NCBI GenBank assembly: GCA_964445695.1
Contig: CAYULF010000001.1
Location: 248,001 to 312,000 of the forward strand
From: JAUIKM01 sp964445695
Lineage (GTDB): Bacteria > Bacteroidota > Ignavibacteria > Kapaibacteriales > UBA7675
Direction: 5' to 3'
Length of the DNA stretch: 64,000 nucleotides
The notes below the pieces were generated by a model. It saw nothing but the letters and a program-made list of their open reading frames with translations. It did no database searches and had not been told where the DNA came from. The position numbers and the translations under genes are program-made. This document shows, in pieces, positions 42,075 to 50,385 of the stretch (the stretch's first letter is position 1; each line of letters begins with the position of its first letter).

Positions 42075-44978
42075 CTACCTGATCTCGAGTGGCGCATTAA
42101 CGATGGCGGGTAGATCTGTGAGAACCGGAGTGTCATTGACCATCTCGACCAATCCGCTAGGCAGTATGATGAAGTCGGCGAGGAAGGCAGTATAGGAGTA
42201 ATAAACGAGGCCGGACACGCGCCAAAAGCCCCGCTCGTTTCTACCCCAGACTCTTGGCGGTCGAGAAATGCTATCGAAATCGCTTTTGCGCTCGCCGAGC
42301 TCAGGCAGGAATTCATTGTTGCGGCTATCCACGATGAGGAACGGTCCGTCTTGTCCCCGGACAAAGAAGCAAAAGAAACTGAGGTAATGCAGGACCGTTT
42401 CTTGATTAATGAGTGGCTTTATCTTTGAATTCACCTCATGAATAGGTGGCGAAGTGCCATCAAGTTTGTGGAGTTTGTCACCCTGAAGAAGAAAACAGAG
42501 TCGGCCAGTCGTCGCCGAGGAAAAAAACGGTCGCAACTCGATGAGAGGAGAGTCTGGCTGGAAAGGTAGATCGAAGAACCGGATATCGAGCGTTTCAATG
42601 GCCCCCCAGTCATCGTTCCATTCTTGATGCAGGACAGCCATTTCCGTTCCAGTGCCAGTGCGCGCCGTTCCGTTTCGTTCAAGGCTAAATAAAGGTGGAG
42701 AATCCTCGATAGATGATGAATCCAAAGTTGATGCCTTCATGTCAACCGGATCGTCCATGTCTGCTTCCAACACACGAAAAGTTTCGGCTAGCGACTCGGG
42801 CGCAAGATCTGAGGGCCTGCGTCCCCAGTTGTCACGCGGTAGAGCGAATGGAGCAACGGCTAGCACAGACTTGAATCTATCGACGTCACCCACTATCGCC
42901 GCTCTATGTAAAACTGATTCCCCCCTCTGATCTACGCGAAGCATAAGAGGAGCGCCTAGTTCTACGAGAGCGCTGGCGGTCTGCATATCATCAACATCCA
43001 CGCTGACTCCAAGCAGTTCGCCCGCTTCTTCGGCCTCAAGATCCCCTTCAGTAAACCGATTCAAGAGCGCGACGCGCAGCCGTTCTGCTAATGGGATTGT
43101 GGCCATGTTGAGCAGCTTCTTTAGTTCCTTTCGAAGAAAAAGCCAATGAGCTTGATCATTGACGAGAATCGCCAGCACCGCGTGGTTATTGAGCCTGAAC
43201 AGGAGTTCGAGCCCGGTCTCGCCAACAAACTTTTTCTCAATGTCCAATGACTTGCTCGTCGTTTGAACGGAGACACCACCTGGCAGATCCGACTTTGGTT
43301 GATGCTCGTAAGGAAACACCTGCAGCGCTTCCTTCAACTGGCGCGGCACTGCATTGAGGTCCTGGACACCTCTGCCTTCGTGTGATGCTCTTTGAAGGTT
43401 TTCAAACACCGCACGCGTAAGACTATGATCGGCCCCCATCGAACTTGAGAGAATTTTATGTGCCTTCTGATAAGAAGCCAATGCCATTTGCCTTTCTCCT
43501 CTTGCTAAAAAGGTGCCGGCAAGATTATTAATGGTAATTGCGACCGTGGGATGGTTAGACCCAAGAGCTCGCCTATCTATATCAAGTGCCTGCTCGAAAT
43601 ATGTACCAGCCAACTGAATATCCCCAAGATCTCGAAGAACACTTCCAAGATTGCTTAGGTTTGTAGCCACGGTCGGATGGTCAGGGCCGAGCAATCGCCG
43701 ACCAATCTCCAGTGCCTGCTCGAAGTACGTTCGAGCTTCAAGAATGTCTCCAAGATCACGGAGGACACTGCCGAGATTGCTCAGGCGTGTAGCCTCAATC
43801 GGGTGGTCAGGGCCAAGTGATCGCCGATCAACTTCTAGTGCCTGCTCGAAGTGAATTCGCGCTAATTTTATGTCTCCGAGATCTCGTAGAACACTTCCAA
43901 GATTGCTTAAGTTTGTAGCCACGGTCGGATGGTTAGGGCCGAGCAATCGTCGACTAATTTCCAGTGCCTTCTCGAAATACCCACGGGCAGCCTGGACGTC
44001 CCCAAGATCATGGAGGACACTACCGAGATTAGACAGACGTGTAGCCACGACCGGGTGGTCAAGGCCAAGTGATCGCCGATCGATCTCCAGTGCTTGCACG
44101 AAACAAGCGCGAGCCGATTCAATGTCCCCAAGGTCTCGTAGAACACTTCCAAGATTACTAAGACGTGTAGCCACGACTGGATGGTTCGGGCCAAGTTTTG
44201 CCCAACTAATCACCAGCGCCCGCTCGAAGTAAGTCCGAGCTACTTGGATGTCTCCAAGGTCACGACGAACACTACCAAGGCTGTTGAAGACGGTCGCCAC
44301 TTGCTGCGAATCATCACCAAACGCTGCAGATGCAACTCTTCTACTCTGCTCTAGATCTGCCAGAGCCCCTGACAGGTGCCCCGATTCTTGCTTCACACTC
44401 GCCAGCCTTACAAGCAGATCTGAAGTCTTGGGATGGTCGTCGCCATATGCCGCTCGAGCAGTACGAAGCGCTTGCTCGTAGTGTACGATTGCCTCACCCA
44501 AATTTCCAGCGGCCCTGAGGTTCTCACCCATTCGCTGCTGCTGTGCAATTTCGCCACCTGCCCCCCCGCTTTCAATTGCAGAGACGAGTCGTGAAAGTTG
44601 GCGGGCATTATTGATACCATCACGAAGATCAACCCATACCAGATCTCGCAAGAATGAAGGAAGGGATCTCGGCTCGGCTCCCGGGAATAACACAAGAATC
44701 ATAGGTCTTGAATCAGTCACCTGCATTTGAAGTGCAGCCTGGTACTCATTCTGCTGCCCTGGACCTACACCAGATGCCCCGACACATACGATTGTTGAAG
44801 CTGCCGACTGAACCGCTTGCTCAAGAGCTGCACGCCAAGACTGTCCTGGCACCAAAAACCACTTGTCGAACCACACGGTTAGGCCAGTTTCAGTTAGCGT
44901 CCGCGCGAGGTCCTCGGCAGCCTCAGCATCTGGCCTTGAGTAACTTAGAAATACATCGTATTCGCATTGCGATTCCAT
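42075..44978 (-). CDS. TIR-TPR-ankyrin defence protein with conserved C-terminal domain
   Basis: A 967-residue protein. Residues 5-140 form a TIR domain: YDVFLSYSRPD at the start, VWFDKWFLVPGQSW, and the likely NADase Glu78 in QQNEYQAAL. Residues about 150-525 hold nine 42-residue TPRs of kinesin-light-chain type (FEQALEIxRRxLGPDHPTVATxLSNLGSVLRDLGDI), the central six nearly identical. Then come a linker domain, ankyrin-like repeats (RGESVLHRAAIVGDVDRF), and a C-terminal domain of about 190 residues (LDGTSPPIHEVN...FFCFFVRGQDGPFLIVD) that I cannot name. No NB-ARC or STAND ATPase is present. TPRs probably sense an invader and the TIR domain then degrades NAD+ or makes a signal. It follows the TIR-SHOCT gene by nine bases. 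Confidence 0.85.
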   Translation of the reverse strand: MESQCEYDVFLSYSRPDAEAAEDLARTLTETGLTVWFDKWFLVPGQSWRAALEQAVQSAASTIVCVGASGVGPGQQNEYQAALQMQVTDSRPMILVLFPGAEPRSLPSFLRDLVWVDLRDGINNARQLSRLVSAIESGGAGGEIAQQQRMGENLRAAGNLGEAIVHYEQALRTARAAYGDDHPKTSDLLVRLASVKQESGHLSGALADLEQSRRVASAAFGDDSQQVATVFNSLGSVRRDLGDIQVARTYFERALVISWAKLGPNHPVVATRLSNLGSVLRDLGDIESARACFVQALEIDRRSLGLDHPVVATRLSNLGSVLHDLGDVQAARGYFEKALEISRRLLGPNHPTVATNLSNLGSVLRDLGDIKLARIHFEQALEVDRRSLGPDHPIEATRLSNLGSVLRDLGDILEARTYFEQALEIGRRLLGPDHPTVATNLSNLGSVLRDLGDIQLAGTYFEQALDIDRRALGSNHPTVAITINNLAGTFLARGERQMALASYQKAHKILSSSMGADHSLTRAVFENLQRASHEGRGVQDLNAVPRQLKEALQVFPYEHQPKSDLPGGVSVQTTSKSLDIEKKFVGETGLELLFRLNNHAVLAILVNDQAHWLFLRKELKKLLNMATIPLAERLRVALLNRFTEGDLEAEEAGELLGVSVDVDDMQTASALVELGAPLMLRVDQRGESVLHRAAIVGDVDRFKSVLAVAPFALPRDNWGRRPSDLAPESLAETFRVLEADMDDPVDMKASTLDSSSIEDSPPLFSLERNGTARTGTGTEMAVLHQEWNDDWGAIETLDIRFFDLPFQPDSPLIELRPFFSSATTGRLCFLLQGDKLHKLDGTSPPIHEVNSKIKPLINQETVLHYLSFFCFFVRGQDGPFLIVDSRNNEFLPELGERKSDFDSISRPPRVWGRNERGFWRVSGLVYYSYTAFLADFIILPSGLVEMVNDTPVLTDLPAIVNAPLEIR
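43560..44315 (-). repeat. 126-bp tandem repeats encoding the TPR units
   Basis: The segment CCAAGATCTCGxAGAACACT recurs near 43624, 43750, 43876, 44002, 44128 and 44254 at 126-base spacing, equal to 42 codons. Adjacent units differ by a few substitutions and alternate between two subtypes. This is the coding DNA of TPRs 3-8 and is prone to unit gain or loss. Confidence 0.8.
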
Positions 44979-44987
44979 AAGTGTCCC

Positions 44988-45572
44988 CTACGGCTTTATG
45001 AGCCGATCAAGTAAGCGGCGTTGGTACTCAAGGGCAATGTCGTCGTCCACAAGCTGTTCTCTACGCAGACGTCGTATTCTGGAAAGTTGCTCGCGAATGG
45101 ATATGAGCGTAATGTCTTTCCTCTCGAGGTCCCTTACGTATCTCCCAGGCTGAATTCCTCTTACGCCCGAAACGAGAATGTGAAAAGCGTATTTGTCATC
45201 AATATCATTTGCGAAATCCACCCACGTTCTAAGCTCTAAGAAGTTATTTAGGATGCTTCGGTCACCGTTCGGTAAGATCACAGGAATAACTCGGAAGTTT
45301 TTCTCGCGGGTCTGTCTGTTAAGTGCCCTCTCGATTTCCTCCCGAAACCAGCCGTCAGGTGTATGCTGTCCAATACACACGACGCAACTCTGGGCTTTGT
45401 CAAGGCCCTTTGCCATTTCTTGCTGCCAGTTCTCTCCAGGAATCAAGATCCAACGATCAAGCCAAACCCTAAGTCCGGCTTCGTCTTCGAGCCGGGATCC
45501 GAGTTTTTCCGCAACATCCGCTTCCGAATGTTCGTGACTGATAAACACGTCGTATGACTCGTCGAGAGCCAT
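44988..45572 (-). CDS. TIR-domain protein with SHOCT-like C-terminus
   Basis: A 194-residue protein. The TIR domain covers residues 6-140: YDVFISHEHSEADVAEKLG, VWLDRWILIPGENW, VCIGQHTPDGWFREEIERAL with the likely catalytic Glu79, and VIPVILPNG. The last 40 residues (ISIREQLSRIRRLRREQLVDDDIALEYQRRLLDRL) look like a SHOCT-type helix pair, a short oligomerisation module (LxxLRREGLITxEEFExxKxxLL). It ends nine bases before the TIR-TPR gene on the same strand, so the two TIR proteins are probably made together. A role as NADase or signal synthase triggered by the partner is inferred. Confidence 0.82.
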   Translation of the reverse strand: MALDESYDVFISHEHSEADVAEKLGSRLEDEAGLRVWLDRWILIPGENWQQEMAKGLDKAQSCVVCIGQHTPDGWFREEIERALNRQTREKNFRVIPVILPNGDRSILNNFLELRTWVDFANDIDDKYAFHILVSGVRGIQPGRYVRDLERKDITLISIREQLSRIRRLRREQLVDDDIALEYQRRLLDRLIKP

Positions 45573-45801
45573 GATTATGTCTCCACGAACATTCTTGGGA
45601 CGAAGGACAACCCTGACCTACTCAAACTCATATGATCTTTTTACGTAAATATGGTCGTGCTTTTTCGATGACTTCGCGTAGTTCTTGAGCTTTTTCAATG
45701 ACTTCATCTTCGATCAATACATGCTGGTATTACTTGCGAGGCTAAAAACTGCCATCAGAAGTACAAGGTACTTACGTCGGATGAAGGTTTGGTCGGACAG
45801 A

Positions 45802-46677
45802 CTAAACTGCATCCTTGCGAGCCAGCCATTGAGTGTGCTCGCGGGAAAAGGCGTTTTCGCTGTCGACTACGAAATCCGCTAGTTCGTTTTCCGAGCCAAC
45901 GCGTTCCAGTTCACCCCGAACAACACCCACTTCGTGAGCAGTCAGCCCATAGGCTGCCGCCAATTCACGAAAACGCTTAGCCTGAATCCAAGTAAGAGCA
46001 GATCCCGCCGCTACGACGAATACTTCTGTTGGCCAATATTTCCAAGCTGGATCGGCAACACGCATTATGACAAAAGCAACAGCGAGAGATTGGCAGGCAA
46101 TAAGAACACCAAACCAGATTTTCCCCTGCCATTGATTCCAGGCCGATTTCTTTGCATACCAGGAGCGTTGCTCATCGATGCGATGGGTTCGATAAAATTC
46201 GGCTCTCTCTTTCCATGGCATACATCTAACATTACACATGCACTCTGTGATTTGTTCTTCGTTGGAGACTGGGCCACCAAGATGGGCAGATAGATCCCTG
46301 TGCTCCTGTAGTATATTTATTAACCTTACTCTGAATCGAGATTTCACCTCCCGAACATCTGTGGCATCTGGATACGGATCTGCTCGCATCATAAATCTCC
46401 AACAGCTGGTTTTGACGGATTCTGCCACAGCGCGTGCGCGATACCAGACATCTTCATCGCGTCGCAGCAACATAAGGACGGAGAAAACTATCGATGAAAT
46501 TATGAACAGGGCGGCAACGATGGCCGCTGCTGTATGCTGAATGCCGTAAACGCCAAGACCTGCTGCGAGAATGAGGGACGCTGAATACGCTTGAACAAAC
46601 GTGTGATAGCGTTTTTGCGCGTCCATCGATGCCTTGTTAGCCGCTCGGTAGAGCGCTGAATAATCCGTGTCTTCCAT
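45802..46677 (-). CDS. SLATT-domain membrane protein, likely pore-forming effector
   Basis: A 291-residue protein. It starts with a helix (ALYRAANKASMDAQKRYH) and two closely spaced membrane segments (SLILAAGLGVYGIQ, AAIVAALFIISSIVFSVLMLL). A charged region of about 110 residues follows, then two further hydrophobic segments (WFGVLIACQSLAVAFVIM, VFVVAAGSALTWIQA). The end ENAFSREHTQWLARKD is the signature of the SLATT family (SMODS and SLOG-associating 2TM effector). SLATT proteins are predicted pore formers gated by nucleotide signals and cause abortive infection. The ATG shares its A with the TGA of the ThsB-like TIR gene, so they are translationally coupled. That fits a signal-maker plus membrane-effector pair. 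Confidence 0.85.
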   Translation of the reverse strand: MEDTDYSALYRAANKASMDAQKRYHTFVQAYSASLILAAGLGVYGIQHTAAAIVAALFIISSIVFSVLMLLRRDEDVWYRARAVAESVKTSCWRFMMRADPYPDATDVREVKSRFRVRLINILQEHRDLSAHLGGPVSNEEQITECMCNVRCMPWKERAEFYRTHRIDEQRSWYAKKSAWNQWQGKIWFGVLIACQSLAVAFVIMRVADPAWKYWPTEVFVVAAGSALTWIQAKRFRELAAAYGLTAHEVGVVRGELERVGSENELADFVVDSENAFSREHTQWLARKDAV

Positions 46678-47378
46678 CAGAGTCCCAGCTTTTTGTAAAC
46701 AGAATTGTTATAGATACGGGGACCGCTATCCTGCGGCTTTCTTCGGTGGTACCGATCCGGGAAGTGGTCCAGTGCATACTGAATGATCTTTAGTTTGAAC
46801 GGGACATGGACGACATACGTGTCTCGGATTATTGGAGGGCACAGATCATTGTCTTGCGTTCGCTTCCCGTTCAGGTTCACTGCAATGATCGGAATATCGA
46901 GGGTCTGACATGTCTCGATTTCCCAGCGAACAAACCGATAGAGGTTTTTGGTCTTCTCACCAACCAATATGAGCGCCTGTTTAGTATTCGCAAGTCGCTC
47001 ACGTAGTCGTCGTTTCACTGTACTCACCCCGGCCCGTTTCGTAAGTGGCTTGAGGTCATGAGCGTCAAAGAAGTTAAAATCGATGTTCTCATTGGCTTTC
47101 CAACCGCGCATAAAGCCATACGCCCACATATCTTCATCGCCATCAAAGATCACGTACGTTTTGTTTCTATAACTCAACTCAGTTTCCTCCTCAGGTATAA
47201 AGTTGCAAATAACCGGCCGCAGAAAGCGCGCAGCAGTTTTGTTTTCCGAGTTTGTTTGCTCTGTAATGCTCATTATGACTTCAATAGTAGCAGCCTCCTG
47301 CCATCTATCACAAACGTCTATTGTTTTTTGAAATGTGGGTTGACTCGTCATTAACAAGACTGTATTCCTCCGTACCAT
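46677..47378 (-). CDS. ThsB-like TIR protein (DUF1863/MTH538 type)
   Basis: A 233-residue protein. From residue 72 it follows the DUF1863 TIR-like family used by Thoeris ThsB proteins: KTYVIFDGDEDMWAYGFMRGWK, FNFFDAHDL, VKRRLRERLANTKQALILVGEKTKNLYRFVRWEIETC with the likely catalytic Glu153, IPIIAVNLNGKR, and DLCPPIIRDTYVVHVPF. Such proteins sense phage and turn NAD+ into a cyclic ADP-ribose-type signal. The start is uncertain: ATG 47378, 47351 or 47273 are all possible, since the first 60 residues are not part of the domain. The stop overlaps the SLATT start. No ThsA (SIR2-SLOG or macro) gene is present, so SLATT takes the effector position. Confidence 0.85.
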   Translation of the reverse strand: MVRRNTVLLMTSQPTFQKTIDVCDRWQEAATIEVIMSITEQTNSENKTAARFLRPVICNFIPEEETELSYRNKTYVIFDGDEDMWAYGFMRGWKANENIDFNFFDAHDLKPLTKRAGVSTVKRRLRERLANTKQALILVGEKTKNLYRFVRWEIETCQTLDIPIIAVNLNGKRTQDNDLCPPIIRDTYVVHVPFKLKIIQYALDHFPDRYHRRKPQDSGPRIYNNSVYKKLGL

Positions 47379-47683
47379 GACTAAGCCCTTTTGGGACGTG
47401 CTGCCGATCGCTCAGCAGGAAAATACTTCGTTTGCCCAGGATATTGTTGAGGAACCATTCAATCTCTTCTTCTTGCAGTGAGGAGGTTGATTGAAGTGTC
47501 CCTCGCCCGCCGTACATGCAGTTAATAACGCTTGAATTGCTGTCAAAACAACTGGATTGCGGTACTCAAGAGAAGAATACATCCTACTACGGTTATTGAA
47601 AGTGTTAGACATCAAGGTTAGTTATTCATTTAATTGCATCTGCTCTATAAATTGATATGATTCTTAGTGAATATGACAATAGA
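47379..47683. other. Spacer between two TIR cassettes, possible broken small gene
   Basis: No intact gene is seen. Two overlapping minus-strand frames together read like one protein broken by a frameshift near 47510: MSNTFNNRSRMYSSLEYRN...IQALLTAC in one frame (from 47612), then GTLQSTSSLQEEEIEWFLNNILG and RSIFLLSDRQHVPKG in the next (to 47308). Without a homologue this stays a suggestion. The promoter of the TIR-SLATT unit should lie here. Confidence 0.3.
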
Positions 47684-48721
47684 TCATTGGCTAATCTTTC
47701 TGACCTCTAAGTTGGTTTTATCTCTTGAGTAAACAATCATTCTACCATCTTCTTTCCAAACAGATCCTGAAATTGGTGAAAAATCCCCTTCGAACTCAGC
47801 TAGTCTTGTTCGGTGTGCGACATCCCAAATAGTTATTGTTTTACTTGTTTTTCCCCCTTGTGTGACCAACCTGTGACCATCTGGGCTGAACTCAATGTAA
47901 TTGACTAAACTCTCCCCCAGAGCTATCAAGTAGTACGACGAGTTACTTTTGACATCCCAAAGGATAAGAGACATGTCATGGCCCGAGCTAGCTATATATC
48001 GCCCATTGGGTGAAACTCCCAAAAATGAAATTGATTTCCTATGATTTGTGGGTTGCTGGCAGACTATTTCATTTTGCAAGGCATCATAGAAAGCAAGACT
48101 AATAGGATCATCTTTTTGGAGACGAGATTCTCTAATACCAAGTAACAAAATATCTTTCGTTGGGTGCCAAACAATTTGTCCAAATATGCTACCATATTCT
48201 GTGCTTATCGTTTCATAGATTTTCTTATTCATCACATTAATTATAAATACTTCCGATCTATGATGACGTTTGTAGGCAATAAAACTACTTGAGGGAGACC
48301 ATAAAAAATAAACATGGCTGAAGAGGTGAAAAGGATCTTCTAAGAAGAAGATCCTTTCAATCTTTCCATGTACGTCAAACGTCCAAACGTCGATTCGATG
48401 GTTATCATTCGTCCCTTCTCCCTGCACCAATGCTCCGTATCGTAAAGCAACTTTCCGCTGATCTGGGGAAACTTCAATTTTCTGCCCCTCACTATGTACG
48501 TTGTCTCCTTCCCATGCCTCTGGACTATTTTTTGCAAATTGACTCCACATATCGTATGGTCTCGTATGATAAGAGGTGTGTGCTTTCAGTTCTCCATCTA
48601 CACTTAACTCAAAAACATATAGCGAGAAATTATTCCAATACGTGAAGCTTCTAGTTGTAGAGACGAGGAAATCTGTTGTATTTTCAGTGTCAAATTGTTT
48701 AAATGGCTTAAAATTTATCAT
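47684..48721 (-). CDS. WD40-like beta-propeller protein
   Basis: A 345-residue protein, AT-rich compared with the host genes. WD-type blades are visible: GVSPNGRYIASSGHDMSLILWDVKS, YIEFSPDGHRLVTQGGKTSKTITIWDVAHRT, VWKEDGRMIVYSRDKTNLEVRKI, plus weaker ones (FFLWSPSSSFIAYKR, IVWHPTKDILLLG). No signal peptide. The ATG directly follows the TAG of the TIR gene in the same reading frame. Many bacterial TIR proteins of this subtype carry a C-terminal WD40 propeller as sensor, so this is likely the sensor half of a split TIR-WD40 protein. Confidence 0.8.
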   Translation of the reverse strand: MINFKPFKQFDTENTTDFLVSTTRSFTYWNNFSLYVFELSVDGELKAHTSYHTRPYDMWSQFAKNSPEAWEGDNVHSEGQKIEVSPDQRKVALRYGALVQGEGTNDNHRIDVWTFDVHGKIERIFFLEDPFHLFSHVYFLWSPSSSFIAYKRHHRSEVFIINVMNKKIYETISTEYGSIFGQIVWHPTKDILLLGIRESRLQKDDPISLAFYDALQNEIVCQQPTNHRKSISFLGVSPNGRYIASSGHDMSLILWDVKSNSSYYLIALGESLVNYIEFSPDGHRLVTQGGKTSKTITIWDVAHRTRLAEFEGDFSPISGSVWKEDGRMIVYSRDKTNLEVRKISQ

Positions 48722-49807
48722 CTACCCAATATCAACATTATCATCAGGCTTTATCAGATAAACATTTTTATGAGATGCTTCCTGTATAACGGGCCAGCCA
48801 AAAAACAGATTTCCCTTTTTTACTTCTACTGCCTCGGGTTCTTTAATGCCACCATAGTTGTAGTGATTTAACGCATACAAACTATCGTAACACCAATACA
48901 CATCTTTTATTTCAGCAGGGGGATAGTATCTTGAATCTGAAAATGCTTTCTTAATCAGTCCAGCAAATCCTCTAGGAAATTCCTTGGATTTTTTATACGT
49001 GGTTATTAAAGAAAAGACATCCCATTTTTCACTTGAGGAGGGCGGAGCAGTGACTTTTGTATCAATGTTTAATTGACTTCTACCAACAATTAAGTCTCTA
49101 AATTTCTGGGAGGTCATCTCTGCTTGTAATTTCAAGTTGCTTGTGGATAACTCACGATACGAGACTCCAAGCAATGAAGATACAAGCTTTACTTTTCCCT
49201 TTTCGAGCTCTACTTCATATCGATCAGCTATGCTGTAGGCTTCTTCATAGCTCAACCCCTTATCTTTTGTCAAGTAATCCCTAAAAAGAGTCATGGACGT
49301 CCATCCTGCCTCTTTTTTTCCGTTTATCTCAACACGCAAATCGATTCCTAATACATCATCTAATGAACCATCCGGGTGAGGACCTTCACTAGGGCGCAAT
49401 GATTCTGGATAACATCCTTCATCAGAACTGTTTAAGTAGGGTTCTCCATCAATAATCACTGGAATAATAAGTTTGTTTGAAGCATTTTCTTTGAAATAGA
49501 CAATCTCTTTGTCAACCCATGAGTTAGCTGCTGCTGCGCTTGGTGAGCACAAAACAATTAACGAGTTGCTGTTCCTTAAATTTTGTTGAAGTTCATCGGT
49601 TAATTTTCCTCCTGGATTCAGGTCTTCCGTATCCTTGAATATTGGAGATAATTTAAATGGTGTTGAATTATATCTTTTCGTTTTCTGTCCAATATATTTC
49701 TCTGGAATGACATATTGTTCAATGACGCCAAAAATCCAGCTTGACCAATCTTTGCCGGTTTTAGTATCTTTTCTACTATATGATATAAATGCGTGATATT
49801 TGGGCAT
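48722..49807 (-). CDS. TIR-domain protein, in-frame partner of the WD40 gene
   Basis: A 361-residue protein with clearly AT-rich coding. Residues 3-135 are a TIR domain: YHAFISYSRKD, LSPIFKDTEDLNPGGKLTDELQQNLRNSNSLIVLCSPSAAAANSWVDKEIVYFKEN with the likely catalytic Glu101, and IIPVIIDGEP. Residues 180-240 are helical, including SSLLGVSYREL as in the linkers of fused TIR-WD40 proteins. The C-terminal 120 residues (FPRGFAGLIKKAF...VYWCYDSLYALNHYNY) are not recognised. Its TAG stop abuts the WD40 ATG with no gap and no change of frame, so the pair may be one gene with an amber codon or a stop-start coupled pair. Confidence 0.85.
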   Translation of the reverse strand: MPKYHAFISYSRKDTKTGKDWSSWIFGVIEQYVIPEKYIGQKTKRYNSTPFKLSPIFKDTEDLNPGGKLTDELQQNLRNSNSLIVLCSPSAAAANSWVDKEIVYFKENASNKLIIPVIIDGEPYLNSSDEGCYPESLRPSEGPHPDGSLDDVLGIDLRVEINGKKEAGWTSMTLFRDYLTKDKGLSYEEAYSIADRYEVELEKGKVKLVSSLLGVSYRELSTSNLKLQAEMTSQKFRDLIVGRSQLNIDTKVTAPPSSSEKWDVFSLITTYKKSKEFPRGFAGLIKKAFSDSRYYPPAEIKDVYWCYDSLYALNHYNYGGIKEPEAVEVKKGNLFFGWPVIQEASHKNVYLIKPDDNVDIG

Positions 49808-50385
49808 TTTAGATAGAGTTTAGTGTTAGCTATTGTTCGCAGTCCGCCCTTTTCTGCATAACCGGTCGAGAGCGTCCAGTGGACTTAGTCCTCAATTACT
49901 AAATTACCAACTCATGTCAGTATTTGTTTCCGTGGTATTATTCATCCTGAATCCCAGTAACCCCTACAACATAGTTGAACCTTCATTTCAATTTATCCGC
50001 GGTTTGCAAGACTCGGTAACGGCTAGTGGCAGTTTGCGCAAGACGCATTTCAGTAATTTCCGAAAAATGATCTATAAATCCAAGGATTGTTATAGGGGCA
50101 GGAGTCATTTATTCGAAAATTGAGGAATGAATTTGTATTTGAGTCGAACAATGGTGTTTGGCATACTAGTTTGGGTTTTCTAGAATAATTGGGCCACAAA
50201 CTTGCTGGAACTTGGTATCAACACAAAATGGGATCTCAAATATTCCCAATATTAGGCGAAAACTGACCAATAGCGCAAATTGGACATCTGGGGGGGGCTG
50301 GTTCAACTCGGTTTACCCGGATCAGATACTATGCACCCGAACCGACGAAATGAGACTTTGAAGGACTAACATTTTCGCTTATCAT
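49808..50385. other. Intergenic region at the right side of the TIR island
   Basis: AT-rich spacer of 578 bases between the outermost TIR gene and the broken recombinase. A 96-codon + strand frame (49833-50123) has no ribosome site and no recognisable content. A run of seven G occurs near 50290. Nothing else supported. Confidence 0.45.

Noticed and set aside
49833..50123. 96-codon + strand ORF beside the TIR gene
   Set aside because: No ribosome site, no recognisable domain, and opposite to every other gene of the island.
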